A stretch of 5,609 nucleotides of DNA from Chloroflexi bacterium RIFCSPLOWO2_02_FULL_71_16 (lineage in GTDB: Bacteria > Chloroflexota > Limnocylindria > P2-11E): the NCBI GenBank assembly GCA_001795345.1, contig MGON01000058.1, positions 4,626 to 10,234 of the forward strand, read 5' to 3'. This document shows positions 1 through 5,609 of this stretch, piece by piece (the stretch's first letter is position 1; each line of letters begins with the position of its first letter). A program made the translations under genes and the position numbers. The notes beneath the pieces are model-generated. The model did not search any database and was not told the origin of the DNA. It saw only the letters and a list, made by a program, of their open reading frames with translations.

Positions 1-34
1 ACTCCACGCGAACGCCCCCGCCGCTCTCCCCGCG

Positions 35-46
35 CATACTCGGGAC
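35..46 (+). promoter_or_regulatory. Probable -10 element of a leaderless promoter for the aminotransferase gene
   Basis: The hexamer CATACT at 35-40 resembles a sigma-70/SigA-type -10 box (TATAAT; the key A2 and T6 are present). It is separated from the ATG at 47 by six bases. That spacing would place transcription initiation on the A of the start codon, giving a leaderless mRNA. The upstream sequence contains no purine-rich Shine-Dalgarno motif and no recognisable TTGACA-like -35 box, as is common for leaderless promoters. The same hexamer with the same spacing precedes the next gene. Promoter function is inferred. Confidence 0.55.
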
Positions 47-1243
47 ATGCGTTCGATCGCGAAGCGAATGTCACGGCTGGGCACCGAGACCGCGTTCGAA
101 GTGCTCGCGAAGGCAAGGGCGCTCGAGGCGCAGGGCCGGAGCATCGTGCATCTCGAGATCGGCGAGCCCGACTTCGACACGCCGCCCTCCATCGTCGCGG
201 CCGGCGTGGCCGCGCTCGAGCGCGGCGAGACCCACTACACGCCGAGCGCCGGCGTGGTCGAGCTGCGCGAGGCGATCGCCCGATACCTGTCGGAACGGCG
301 CGGCCTGACGGTCGACCCCGGGCAGGTGATCGCGACGCCCGGCGCGAAGCCGATCATGTTCTACGCCATCCTCGCGCTGCTCGAAGCGGGCGACGAGGCC
401 ATCTATCCGGACCCGGGCTTCCCCATCTACTCGTCGATGATCGACTTCGCCGGCGCGCGCGGCGTGCCGCTGCCTCTTCGGGAGCGCAACGCCTTCGAGC
501 CCGACCTCGACGAGCTGCGCTCGCTCGTCACGGACCGCACGAAGGTCCTCATCATCAACAGCCCGCACAACCCCACCGGCGGCGTGCTGTCACCCGCCGC
601 GGTCCGCGAGATCGCCCGGCTCGCCCGTGAGCGCGACCTCTGGCTCCTCAGCGACGAGATCTACGCGGAGACGCTCTACGAGGGCGAGCACCGCTCTCCG
701 CTCGCCGAGGAAGGCATGGCCGAGCGGACGATCCTCCTCGACGGATTCAGCAAGACGTACGCGATGACCGGCTGGCGTCTCGGATTCGGCGTCTTCCCGC
801 GGCCGCTCGTGGAGCCGGTGACGAAGCTCGTGACCAACTCGGTCTCCTGCACCGCCACCTTCGTCCAGCGGGCCGGCGTCGCCGCGCTGTCCGCGCGCCC
901 GCCCGAGGTCGACGAGATGGTCCGGGCGTTCCGCGAGCGCCGCGACGTGATCGTCAGCGGCCTGAACGAGGTCCCGGGCATCCGCTGCCTGAAGCCGAAG
1001 GGCGCGTTCTACGTCTTTCCGAACATCGAGGGCCTCGGCCTGGGCGACAGCGTCCGGGTCGCCGACCGCGTGTTGAACGAAGCCGGGGTCGCGGTCCTCG
1101 CGGGGACGTGCTTCGGCCGCGCCGGCGAGGGATACCTGCGGCTCTCCTACGCGAATTCGCTCGAGAACATCTCCACCGCGGTCGAGCGCATCGCGGATTG
1201 GTCCGTGAGCGCCCGGTCCGTCACTTCCGCCAGCAGGGCCTGA
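47..1243 (+). CDS. Pyridoxal-phosphate-dependent aminotransferase, class I/II (aspartate aminotransferase-like)
   Basis: This 398-aa cytosolic enzyme is a complete fold-type I aminotransferase that moves an amino group between an amino acid and a 2-oxo acid through PLP. Visible family motifs, in order, are IGEPDF (38-43), HYTPSAG (63-69), a PGAK segment (98-101), NSPHNPTGG (171-179, Asn175 contacting PLP), SDEIY (202-206, Asp203 and Tyr206 contacting the cofactor), FSKT (234-237, Lys236 as the Schiff-base lysine), TGWR (241-244, Arg244 binding phosphate) and YLRLSY (363-368, Arg365 expected to bind the substrate carboxylate). All key residues are present and the length is normal. Lys101 sits where the Thermus-type aspartate aminotransferase has a lysine that recognises the distal carboxylate, which hints at an acidic substrate such as aspartate, glutamate or prephenate, but alanine or aromatic substrates cannot be excluded. 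The ATG at 47 is preferred to the ATG at 68 because it gives the usual family N-terminus and the promoter spacing. About 14 residues at the C-terminus look like a non-conserved tail. No specific gene symbol is justified. Confidence 0.95.
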   Translation: MRSIAKRMSRLGTETAFEVLAKARALEAQGRSIVHLEIGEPDFDTPPSIVAAGVAALERGETHYTPSAGVVELREAIARYLSERRGLTVDPGQVIATPGAKPIMFYAILALLEAGDEAIYPDPGFPIYSSMIDFAGARGVPLPLRERNAFEPDLDELRSLVTDRTKVLIINSPHNPTGGVLSPAAVREIARLARERDLWLLSDEIYAETLYEGEHRSPLAEEGMAERTILLDGFSKTYAMTGWRLGFGVFPRPLVEPVTKLVTNSVSCTATFVQRAGVAALSARPPEVDEMVRAFRERRDVIVSGLNEVPGIRCLKPKGAFYVFPNIEGLGLGDSVRVADRVLNEAGVAVLAGTCFGRAGEGYLRLSYANSLENISTAVERIADWSVSARSVTSASRA

Positions 1244-1298
1244 CCCCGCCCGGAGCGGCCGCGCGCAGGCTCGACGGATCCCGTTCGGCAGTCGTTCC

Positions 1299-1310
1299 CA
1301 TACTGAGCGT
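1299..1310 (+). promoter_or_regulatory. Probable -10 element of a leaderless promoter for the cyclase-ATPase gene
   Basis: CATACT at 1299-1304 lies six bases before the GTG at 1311, matching in sequence and spacing the element before the upstream aminotransferase gene. The predicted +1 falls on the G of the GTG. No Shine-Dalgarno motif is present between 1285 and 1310, and the position 17 bp further upstream (GGATCC, 1276-1281) does not resemble a -35 box. This argues that the gene has its own promoter and does not rely only on read-through from the aminotransferase. Function is inferred from position and recurrence. Confidence 0.6.
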
Positions 1311-4300
1311 GTGCAGGAAGCGGAGCGCGAGCTCGCCGCCTACTCGCAGCAAGAGCGGCGGCTCGTCACGGTGCTGTTCGCCGACTTCGTCGGCTTCACG
1401 ACGCTCGCCGAGGAGCTCGACCCGGAGATCCTCCAGGAGACGGTGTCCAAGATCTTCGAGGATCTGGCCGAGGAGGCCATCGCCTACGACGGCACCATCG
1501 AGAAGTTCATCGGCGACGCGATCTTCGTGGTGTTCGGCGCGCCGGTCGCCCACGAGGACGACCCGCAGCGCGCGCTCCGCTGCGCCCTGGGCATGCAGCG
1601 CACTTTCGCCGAGCACGCTGCCGGGCTGAAGAAGGACCGCAGCATCGAGCTGGGCCTACGCATCGGCATCCACACCGGGCTCGTGGTGGCGGGCCACGTC
1701 CGCTCCGTCGCGGAGTACGGCGTCATGGGCGACACCGTGAACACCGCCTCGCGGCTGCAGTCGGCCGCGGCACCGGGCGAAACGTACGTCACGGAGGAGG
1801 TCTTCCGCCTCACCAGGCGCCAGTTCGCGTTCCGCGAGGTCGGCCCGGTGAAGCTCAAGGGCAAGGAGCTCCCGATCATGGCCTACGCCCTGAGCGGCGA
1901 GCGCAGCGAGGCCGGCGCGCGCATCGAGGTGAGCGCGCCTCTCGTCGGCCGCTGGATGGAGCTGTCGCGGCTCGACCTTGCGTTCCAGTCGGCGCGGCTC
2001 GGCCGGAGCGAGGTGGTGGTCATCACCGGCGAGCCGGGCATCGGCAAGAGCCGGCTCGTGAACGAGTTCCTCGGGCTCGCCGCCGCGGGCGACGGCGAGC
2101 GCTCCACGGCCGATGCGCCGCGCGTGCTGCGGTGGACCTTCTCGCGGGTGAACCAGCGCTCGTACGCGGGGTTCATCGAGCCGCTCCTGGTCGAGCTCGG
2201 CATCGAGCCGACGGCGCCCGACGCGGTCGACCGCGTAGAGGCGGTGCTGCACGAGCTGGGCTTCGCCGTCCCGGCGGTCGTCGCGCCGTTCGTCGCGCAG
2301 TTCCTGCACCTGCCCGGCGCGGGCGAGCCGGTCGAGGTCTCCGAGGAGCGTCAGCGGTCCATGTACATCGCGGTCTTCGACGTCCTCTCGGCGATGGCCC
2401 GCACGCGGCCCGTCCTCTACATCCTCGAGGACCTCCACTACGCCGACTCGGCGTCGCTCGACCTCCTCGCGTTCATCACGCAGCGCGCGTCGGGCGTGCC
2501 GCTCATCTTCCTGCTGGCCCAGCGGCTCGGACCGGGCTCGCCCGAGCTGCGGCCCGCCCGCGCGAACTTCTCGCAGATCGTGCTGCAGCCGCTCTCCGAC
2601 GAGGAGGCCTCGCGGATCGTCGAGGCGTCGCTCCCCGTCCCACCCGAGGTCCGCGACCGCATCGTGGCCCGGGCGGGCGGCAACCCCTTTTTCATCGAGG
2701 AGTCGCTGCGCTCGCTGATCGAGTCGGGCGTCGTCGAGCGCGAGGAGGGCGGCGCCTGGCGTCTGGTCCGCGTCCCGGCGGGCCTCGAGGTGCCCGCGAC
2801 GCTCCACGCCCTCGTGGCCTCGCGCATCGACCGGCTGCCGCCGGTCGCCAAGGAGTCGATCCAGCTCGCGTCGGTCATCGGCGTGCGCTTCGGCGACCGC
2901 GTCATGCGCGCGGCGGGCGGCGACCGCCTGGCGGACGCCATCGACCAGCTCATCGCCGCCGACCTGGTGATCGACGCCGCGCCGACCGAGCGGCGCGAGG
3001 GCCGCTACCGCTTCAAGCACGCCGTGACGCAGGAGGTCGCCTACAACACGCTGCTCGTCCGGCGGCGCGTGGAGCTGCACCGGACGGTGGCCGAGGCCAT
3101 GGAGCGCGTCTTCGGCGACCAGGTCCGGGAGTTCCTGCCGGCGCTCGCCCACCACTACCTGCTGGGCGAGGTGCCCGACCGTGCGGCCGGCTACGCCTGG
3201 CGGGCGGCGCAGCGCGCCCTCTCGATCCACGCGCACGTCGAGGTCATCCGCTTCGCCGAACAGGCGCTCGAGCTCTTCGAGCAGCTGGGCGAGGTCGACC
3301 GCGCCGTCGAGTCGCTCTACCTGATCGCGCGCATCCGCCGCTTCCGCGGCGAGAACGACGCCGCGCTCGCGGCCTACGAGCGCGCGCTATCGATCCTCGA
3401 GCAGCGCGCCCCGGACGAGCGCGAGCGCATCGCGAGCGTGCTGGCGCACATGGCCGAACTGTGCACCCGCTGGGACGCCAAGCACCCGGACCTCGACGGG
3501 CTCATCGCCCGCGGCCTCGAGCTCGTGGGAGAGGAGCGCTCGCGCGAGCGCGTCCTGCTGCTCGCCGCCAAGGCGTTCATGCCGCGCCGCTCCCCGCGCG
3601 CCACCGAGGCGGACTGGGAGGGCGCACTCAGGATCGCGGCCGAGGCCCTCGCGATCGCCGAGGAGCTCGGGGGGTTTCGCGAGGTGTCGCTCTGTCTCGA
3701 CGCGGTCGGGTACGCGTACCGCGAGCTCGGCCGCTTCCGCGACGCCTATGCCGTGAACCAGCGCCGGCTGCCGCTGGCCGAATCGCTCCAGGACAACGAC
3801 GAGCTCATCGACGCCCACAACATGTGCGCGGGCGCGGCCATCGTGCTCGACGACCTCGAGGACGCCCTGGAGCACGCCACGCGCGCGAAACACCTCGCGC
3901 TCAGCACCGAGAAGCCGCGCCTGGGGATCGCCTCGGTGCAGTTCGAGGCCACCGCCGACCTGCTCGCGGGCCGCTTCCAGGCCGCGCTCGACTCGGTGGC
4001 CTCGCGCACGCAGGTGCAGCCGGCGCGCACGGACAAGTCGGTCATCGACCTGATCCCGATCGGGATCGCCGCGGCCGCCGCGCTCGGGTCGGAGGACGAG
4101 ATGGCCCTGCACGACGAGCTCACGCAGGCAGAGGCCGCGCCGCACACCATCGCCGCCGCCGACCTCTTCGCCGCCATCTGGGGCCAGCGCCGGAGCGAGA
4201 GCGCGTACCACGCGGCGCGCAGCGCCGGAGTCCCGCGCGGCGTCACCTCGCTCACGCTGTTCGGGCCGCCCATGCTCGTGGCCGCCGCGCGCTGGGGCAT

Positions 4301-4640
4301 CGACGACGAGGCGCTCCGCGACCGCGTGGTAGCCGCGGTCGAGCGCGCGGGACATGCCCGCGGGCGCGCGCTCCTCGTTCAGGCGAAGGCCCTTCGGGCG
4401 CTCGCCCGCGGCGAGGCGGCCAAGGCGGAGAAGCTCCTGCTCGACGCGATCCAGTCGTTCGCGACGCTGCGCCTGGACCACGAGCGCGCCGTCGCCATGG
4501 GCGACCGGGCCCGCGCGCTCGCCGCGCTCGGACGCGGAGCCGACGCCGCGCGCGAGCTCGACGAGGCGCGCGCGATCGCCGACCGCCTCGGGGCGAAGGC
4601 CCTGCGCGGGGCCCTCGAGGCCGAGCCCGTGCGCGCGTGA
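1311..4640 (+). CDS. Class III adenylate/guanylate cyclase fused to an AAA/STAND ATPase and a TPR-like C-terminus
   Basis: This is a 1109-aa cytosolic multidomain signalling protein with no signal peptide or membrane segment. Residues about 15-195 form a class III nucleotide cyclase domain: metal-binding Asp25 (in LFADFVGF) and Asp69 (in EKFIGD), purine-specifying Lys65, and transition-state residues Asn144 and Arg148 (in GDTVNTASR) are all present. The second purine-specifying position is Gly137 instead of the canonical Asp, or the Thr/Ser common in class IIIb. Residues about 208-500 form the ATPase: Walker A GEPGIGKS (240-247), Walker B-like ILEDLHYAD (371-379), and the GGNPFFIEE segment (456-464) typical of this family. 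Residues 517-600 carry the usual follow-on helices, including FKHAVTQEVAYNTLL (568-582). From about 620 to the end there are helical, TPR-like repeats, clearest near 640-700, 790-862 and 1015-1092. There is no C-terminal LuxR-type helix-turn-helix. The family is thought to couple ligand or partner sensing and ATP binding to cyclic nucleotide output; the signal is unknown. GTG 1311 is the first possible standard start after the in-frame stop at 1206, and the next in-frame GTG (1371) would cut into the catalytic domain. Confidence 0.94.
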   Translation: MQEAERELAAYSQQERRLVTVLFADFVGFTTLAEELDPEILQETVSKIFEDLAEEAIAYDGTIEKFIGDAIFVVFGAPVAHEDDPQRALRCALGMQRTFAEHAAGLKKDRSIELGLRIGIHTGLVVAGHVRSVAEYGVMGDTVNTASRLQSAAAPGETYVTEEVFRLTRRQFAFREVGPVKLKGKELPIMAYALSGERSEAGARIEVSAPLVGRWMELSRLDLAFQSARLGRSEVVVITGEPGIGKSRLVNEFLGLAAAGDGERSTADAPRVLRWTFSRVNQRSYAGFIEPLLVELGIEPTAPDAVDRVEAVLHELGFAVPAVVAPFVAQFLHLPGAGEPVEVSEERQRSMYIAVFDVLSAMARTRPVLYILEDLHYADSASLDLLAFITQRASGVPLIFLLAQRLGPGSPELRPARANFSQIVLQPLSDEEASRIVEASLPVPPEVRDRIVARAGGNPFFIEESLRSLIESGVVEREEGGAWRLVRVPAGLEVPATLHALVASRIDRLPPVAKESIQLASVIGVRFGDRVMRAAGGDRLADAIDQLIAADLVIDAAPTERREGRYRFKHAVTQEVAYNTLLVRRRVELHRTVAEAMERVFGDQVREFLPALAHHYLLGEVPDRAAGYAWRAAQRALSIHAHVEVIRFAEQALELFEQLGEVDRAVESLYLIARIRRFRGENDAALAAYERALSILEQRAPDERERIASVLAHMAELCTRWDAKHPDLDGLIARGLELVGEERSRERVLLLAAKAFMPRRSPRATEADWEGALRIAAEALAIAEELGGFREVSLCLDAVGYAYRELGRFRDAYAVNQRRLPLAESLQDNDELIDAHNMCAGAAIVLDDLEDALEHATRAKHLALSTEKPRLGIASVQFEATADLLAGRFQAALDSVASRTQVQPARTDKSVIDLIPIGIAAAAALGSEDEMALHDELTQAEAAPHTIAAADLFAAIWGQRRSESAYHAARSAGVPRGVTSLTLFGPPMLVAAARWGIDDEALRDRVVAAVERAGHARGRALLVQAKALRALARGEAAKAEKLLLDAIQSFATLRLDHERAVAMGDRARALAALGRGADAARELDEARAIADRLGAKALRGALEAEPVRA

Positions 4641-4647
4641 CCACCCC

Positions 4648-4675
4648 GACCTGGGGCTGACCGGCTCCGGAGGTC
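4648..4675 (+). terminator. GC-rich hairpin between convergent genes, possible terminator without U-tract
   Basis: Eight bases after the stop of the cyclase gene, GACCT (4648-4652) can pair with AGGTC (4671-4675), and inside it GGGGCT (4653-4658) pairs with GGCTCC (4663-4668) through four Watson-Crick and two G-U pairs. The loop is GACC, and a two-base bulge (4669-4670) separates the two stems. This gives about 11 base pairs in the rightward transcript. In the opposite transcript the two G-U pairs become C-A mismatches, so the hairpin favours the rightward gene. No T-run follows. The right arm ends on the first base of the facing gene's stop codon. Termination is inferred. Confidence 0.4.
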
Positions 4676-5538
4676 TAGGCCGTCGAGGCTTCCGAGCCGC
4701 CCATGAGGAGCGAGCGGCTCACGACGCGCAGGCCGGATGCGCGCGCGAACTCGAGCGCGGCCTCGGCCTCGCGCACCAGCTCCTCGGCCGCGCCGGCGTC
4801 GGTCGGGAACTCGGCGACGCCCATGCGCGGGTCCACGCCCGAGCGCTCCTTGATGTCCGGAAGGATCTTGTCGAGGAACGCGAGGGCGCCCCGCAGCGAG
4901 GTGTGCGGGAGCGACAGGGCGAGCAGATCCTCCCCCTTGAAGGCCACCCGGTCGCTGGTACGCGTCTTCTCGAGTAGCAGCTTCACGAGCTCGCTGCGCT
5001 GCCGCAGGGCGACCTCGATCGACGCGTCGTCGGCGTTCTCGAGGATCGGTTCGAGGCCGATGAGGACGAAGGACACCGGGTAGCGGTAGCGGCGGCCGCG
5101 GCCGATCTCGTCGCCGAGCTGCTTCTGCGCGTGCCGCCACTTGAGCGCCCCGGCCTCCGCGGTCGGCGTGAGCTCCTCGATCAGCAGGCTGTCGTGTCGG
5201 AGCTGGAGGGCGTCAGCCTCGGCCTGCGCCGCGACGCTGTCCGCGGCGTAGCCGATGGCGACGAGCGCCGCGGCCACGATGGCCACGGTCACGCCGAAGC
5301 CGTCCAGCCCGACGAGGTACCAGCGCACGCTGCCATACACCGCCGCCGAGAGGAGGCCGGTGACGACCCCGCTCCTGGGGAACGGGTGGAAGAGCGCCGA
5401 CGTGGTGGCCAGGCCCGCGAGCGCGGGGATGAGGATCCGCGTCTCGCCGGCATCGACGAAGACGCCCGCCGTGGTTCCGATGCCGGCGATCGCGGCGAGC
5501 AGCGCGGCCGCGGCCTTGGTGCGCGTCGGCCCTCTCAC
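4675..5538 (-). CDS. Membrane protein with a degenerate GGDEF domain and a retained RxxD I-site motif (putative c-di-GMP receptor)
   Basis: This is a 287-aa inner-membrane protein. Hydrophobic segments near residues 9-28, 35-50, 57-77 and 83-103 suggest four transmembrane helices. A charged helical linker follows (about 104-148, possibly coiled coil), then a GGDEF-fold domain (about 140-275). The domain is recognised by the pattern DEIGRGRRYRYPVSFVLI (143-160), the DRVAF...LALSLPHT strand pair (196-213), a SiGva-like MGVAEFP (239-245) and the terminal AEELVREAEAALEFARASG helix. The signature itself reads GEDLL (202-206) in place of GGDEF, and the first metal-binding Asp of the LDLDHF motif is Gly161, so diguanylate cyclase activity is very unlikely. 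RTSD (193-196) keeps the RxxD I-site exactly five residues before the signature. TM helices plus a dead GGDEF plus an I-site recall PelD, although the GAF domain of PelD is missing. GTG 5538 is chosen because of its Shine-Dalgarno and overlap with the upstream gene. It is convergent with the cyclase gene. Confidence 0.85.
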   Translation of the reverse strand: MRGPTRTKAAAALLAAIAGIGTTAGVFVDAGETRILIPALAGLATTSALFHPFPRSGVVTGLLSAAVYGSVRWYLVGLDGFGVTVAIVAAALVAIGYAADSVAAQAEADALQLRHDSLLIEELTPTAEAGALKWRHAQKQLGDEIGRGRRYRYPVSFVLIGLEPILENADDASIEVALRQRSELVKLLLEKTRTSDRVAFKGEDLLALSLPHTSLRGALAFLDKILPDIKERSGVDPRMGVAEFPTDAGAAEELVREAEAALEFARASGLRVVSRSLLMGGSEASTA

Positions 5539-5609
5539 AAGCGGCCTCCCTCGCCGGTGCGCGAGGCCTGGTAGGCCTGCGCCGCGGCGAGCCCGAGCGC
5601 GAGAAGCAG
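5535..5609 (-). CDS. C-terminal end of an upstream gene, probably a membrane protein (partial, cut by window edge)
   Basis: Reading leftward from the window edge, an open frame encodes 24 residues and stops with TGA at 5537-5535. The frame begins with the hydrophobic stretch LLLALGLAAAQAYQ and ends in a short hydrophilic tail, SRTGEGGRL. This looks like a last transmembrane helix followed by a cytosolic or periplasmic tail. Its TGA overlaps the GTG start of the degenerate GGDEF gene in the arrangement GTGA, a classical sign of translational coupling within an operon. The family cannot be named from 24 residues. The call rests on the overlap and the downstream ribosome binding site, since a short frame open to the edge is weak evidence by itself. 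Confidence 0.6.
   Translation of the reverse strand: MLLALGLAAAQAYQASRTGEGGRL
5545..5552 (-). promoter_or_regulatory. Shine-Dalgarno sequence of the degenerate GGDEF gene
   Basis: On the minus strand GAGGGAGG lies six bases before the GTG at 5538. It is a near-ideal anti-16S match and decides the start of the 287-aa gene. It lies inside the last codons of the upstream gene, where it encodes part of the Gly-Glu-Gly-Gly tail, as expected for a coupled pair. It contrasts with the two + strand genes in this window, which have no Shine-Dalgarno at all. Confidence 0.75.

Noticed and set aside
1..37. Possible divergent gene on the minus strand starting at the ATG complementary to 35-37
   Set aside because: Only 12 Gly-rich codons are visible before the window edge, there is no ribosome binding site, and its start would coincide with the -10 element of the rightward gene.
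1244..1298. Terminator between the aminotransferase and cyclase genes
   Set aside because: The region is GC-rich but I could not build a convincing stem-loop and there is no T-run; read-through from the first gene remains possible.
1108..1629. A 173-codon + strand frame bridging the aminotransferase and cyclase genes
   Set aside because: It overlaps the ends of two well-supported genes in another frame and encodes a Ser/Arg repeat-like product without any domain.
1656..3236. A 526-codon open frame on the minus strand opposite the cyclase-ATPase gene
   Set aside because: The product is rich in Arg, Asp, Glu, Gly and His with no recognisable domain or fold-like pattern. It is an antisense shadow caused by GC-rich third positions; the + strand frame has clear cyclase and Walker motifs.
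3387..4481. A 364-codon minus-strand open frame opposite the TPR region
   Set aside because: Biased composition (Arg, Glu, Val, Gly) and no family features; the TPR-like reading on the + strand explains the sequence.
2132..4660. An 842-codon open frame on the + strand in a different frame from the cyclase-ATPase
   Set aside because: It is low-complexity Arg/Ala/Gly/Pro-rich sequence, typical of a frame-shifted reading of a high-GC gene, and overlaps fully conserved domains in the true frame.
4675..5538. Active diguanylate cyclase
   Set aside because: The signature is GEDLL, with the Glu needed for catalysis replaced by Leu205, and the first metal-binding Asp is Gly161.
4703..5574. + strand open frames opposite the degenerate GGDEF gene (4703-5083 and 5131-5574)
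   Set aside because: Compositionally biased shadows; the minus strand has transmembrane helices, a GGDEF-like pattern, a Shine-Dalgarno and an overlapping upstream gene.

Overview
The window comes from a very GC-rich bacterium (about 70 % G+C or more by eye, with strongly GC-biased third codon positions). It is gene-dense, with gaps of only 34 and 67 bp between the complete genes. The phylum cannot be fixed from sequence reading alone. High GC, two apparently leaderless genes with an extended -10 type motif directly before the start codon, and a cyclase-AAA-TPR giant protein would fit an actinobacterium (for example Thermoleophilia-like), but some other high-GC soil or sediment lineages also fit.

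Left part, + strand. Positions 47-1243 encode a complete fold-type I PLP-dependent aminotransferase (398 aa). After 67 bp, positions 1311-4640 encode a 1109-aa multidomain signalling protein: an N-terminal class III nucleotide cyclase domain, a central AAA/STAND-type ATPase, and a long helical TPR-like C-terminus. Each gene is preceded by the same hexamer, CATACT, ending exactly 6 nt before the start codon, and neither has a Shine-Dalgarno sequence. Both therefore look independently promoted and leaderless.

Right part, - strand. Positions 5538-4675 encode a 287-aa membrane protein with about four N-terminal transmembrane helices and a C-terminal degenerate GGDEF domain. The catalytic residues are lost, but an RxxD inhibitory-site motif is kept at the canonical distance. 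This is the architecture expected of a c-di-GMP receptor rather than a synthase (PelD- or PopA-like logic). It overlaps the end of a further - strand gene that enters from the right edge (GTGA start/stop overlap, strong Shine-Dalgarno), so the two form an operon.

The cyclase gene and the GGDEF-like gene converge on a 34-bp gap that holds a strong GC-rich hairpin without a U-tract, a plausible terminator. No RNA genes, insertion sequences, CRISPR arrays or long repeats were seen. There is no stretch above 300 bp without a gene. The aminotransferase shows no evident functional link to the signalling genes. The most interesting content is the leaderless promoter pair and the catalytically dead GGDEF protein with a retained c-di-GMP binding motif.
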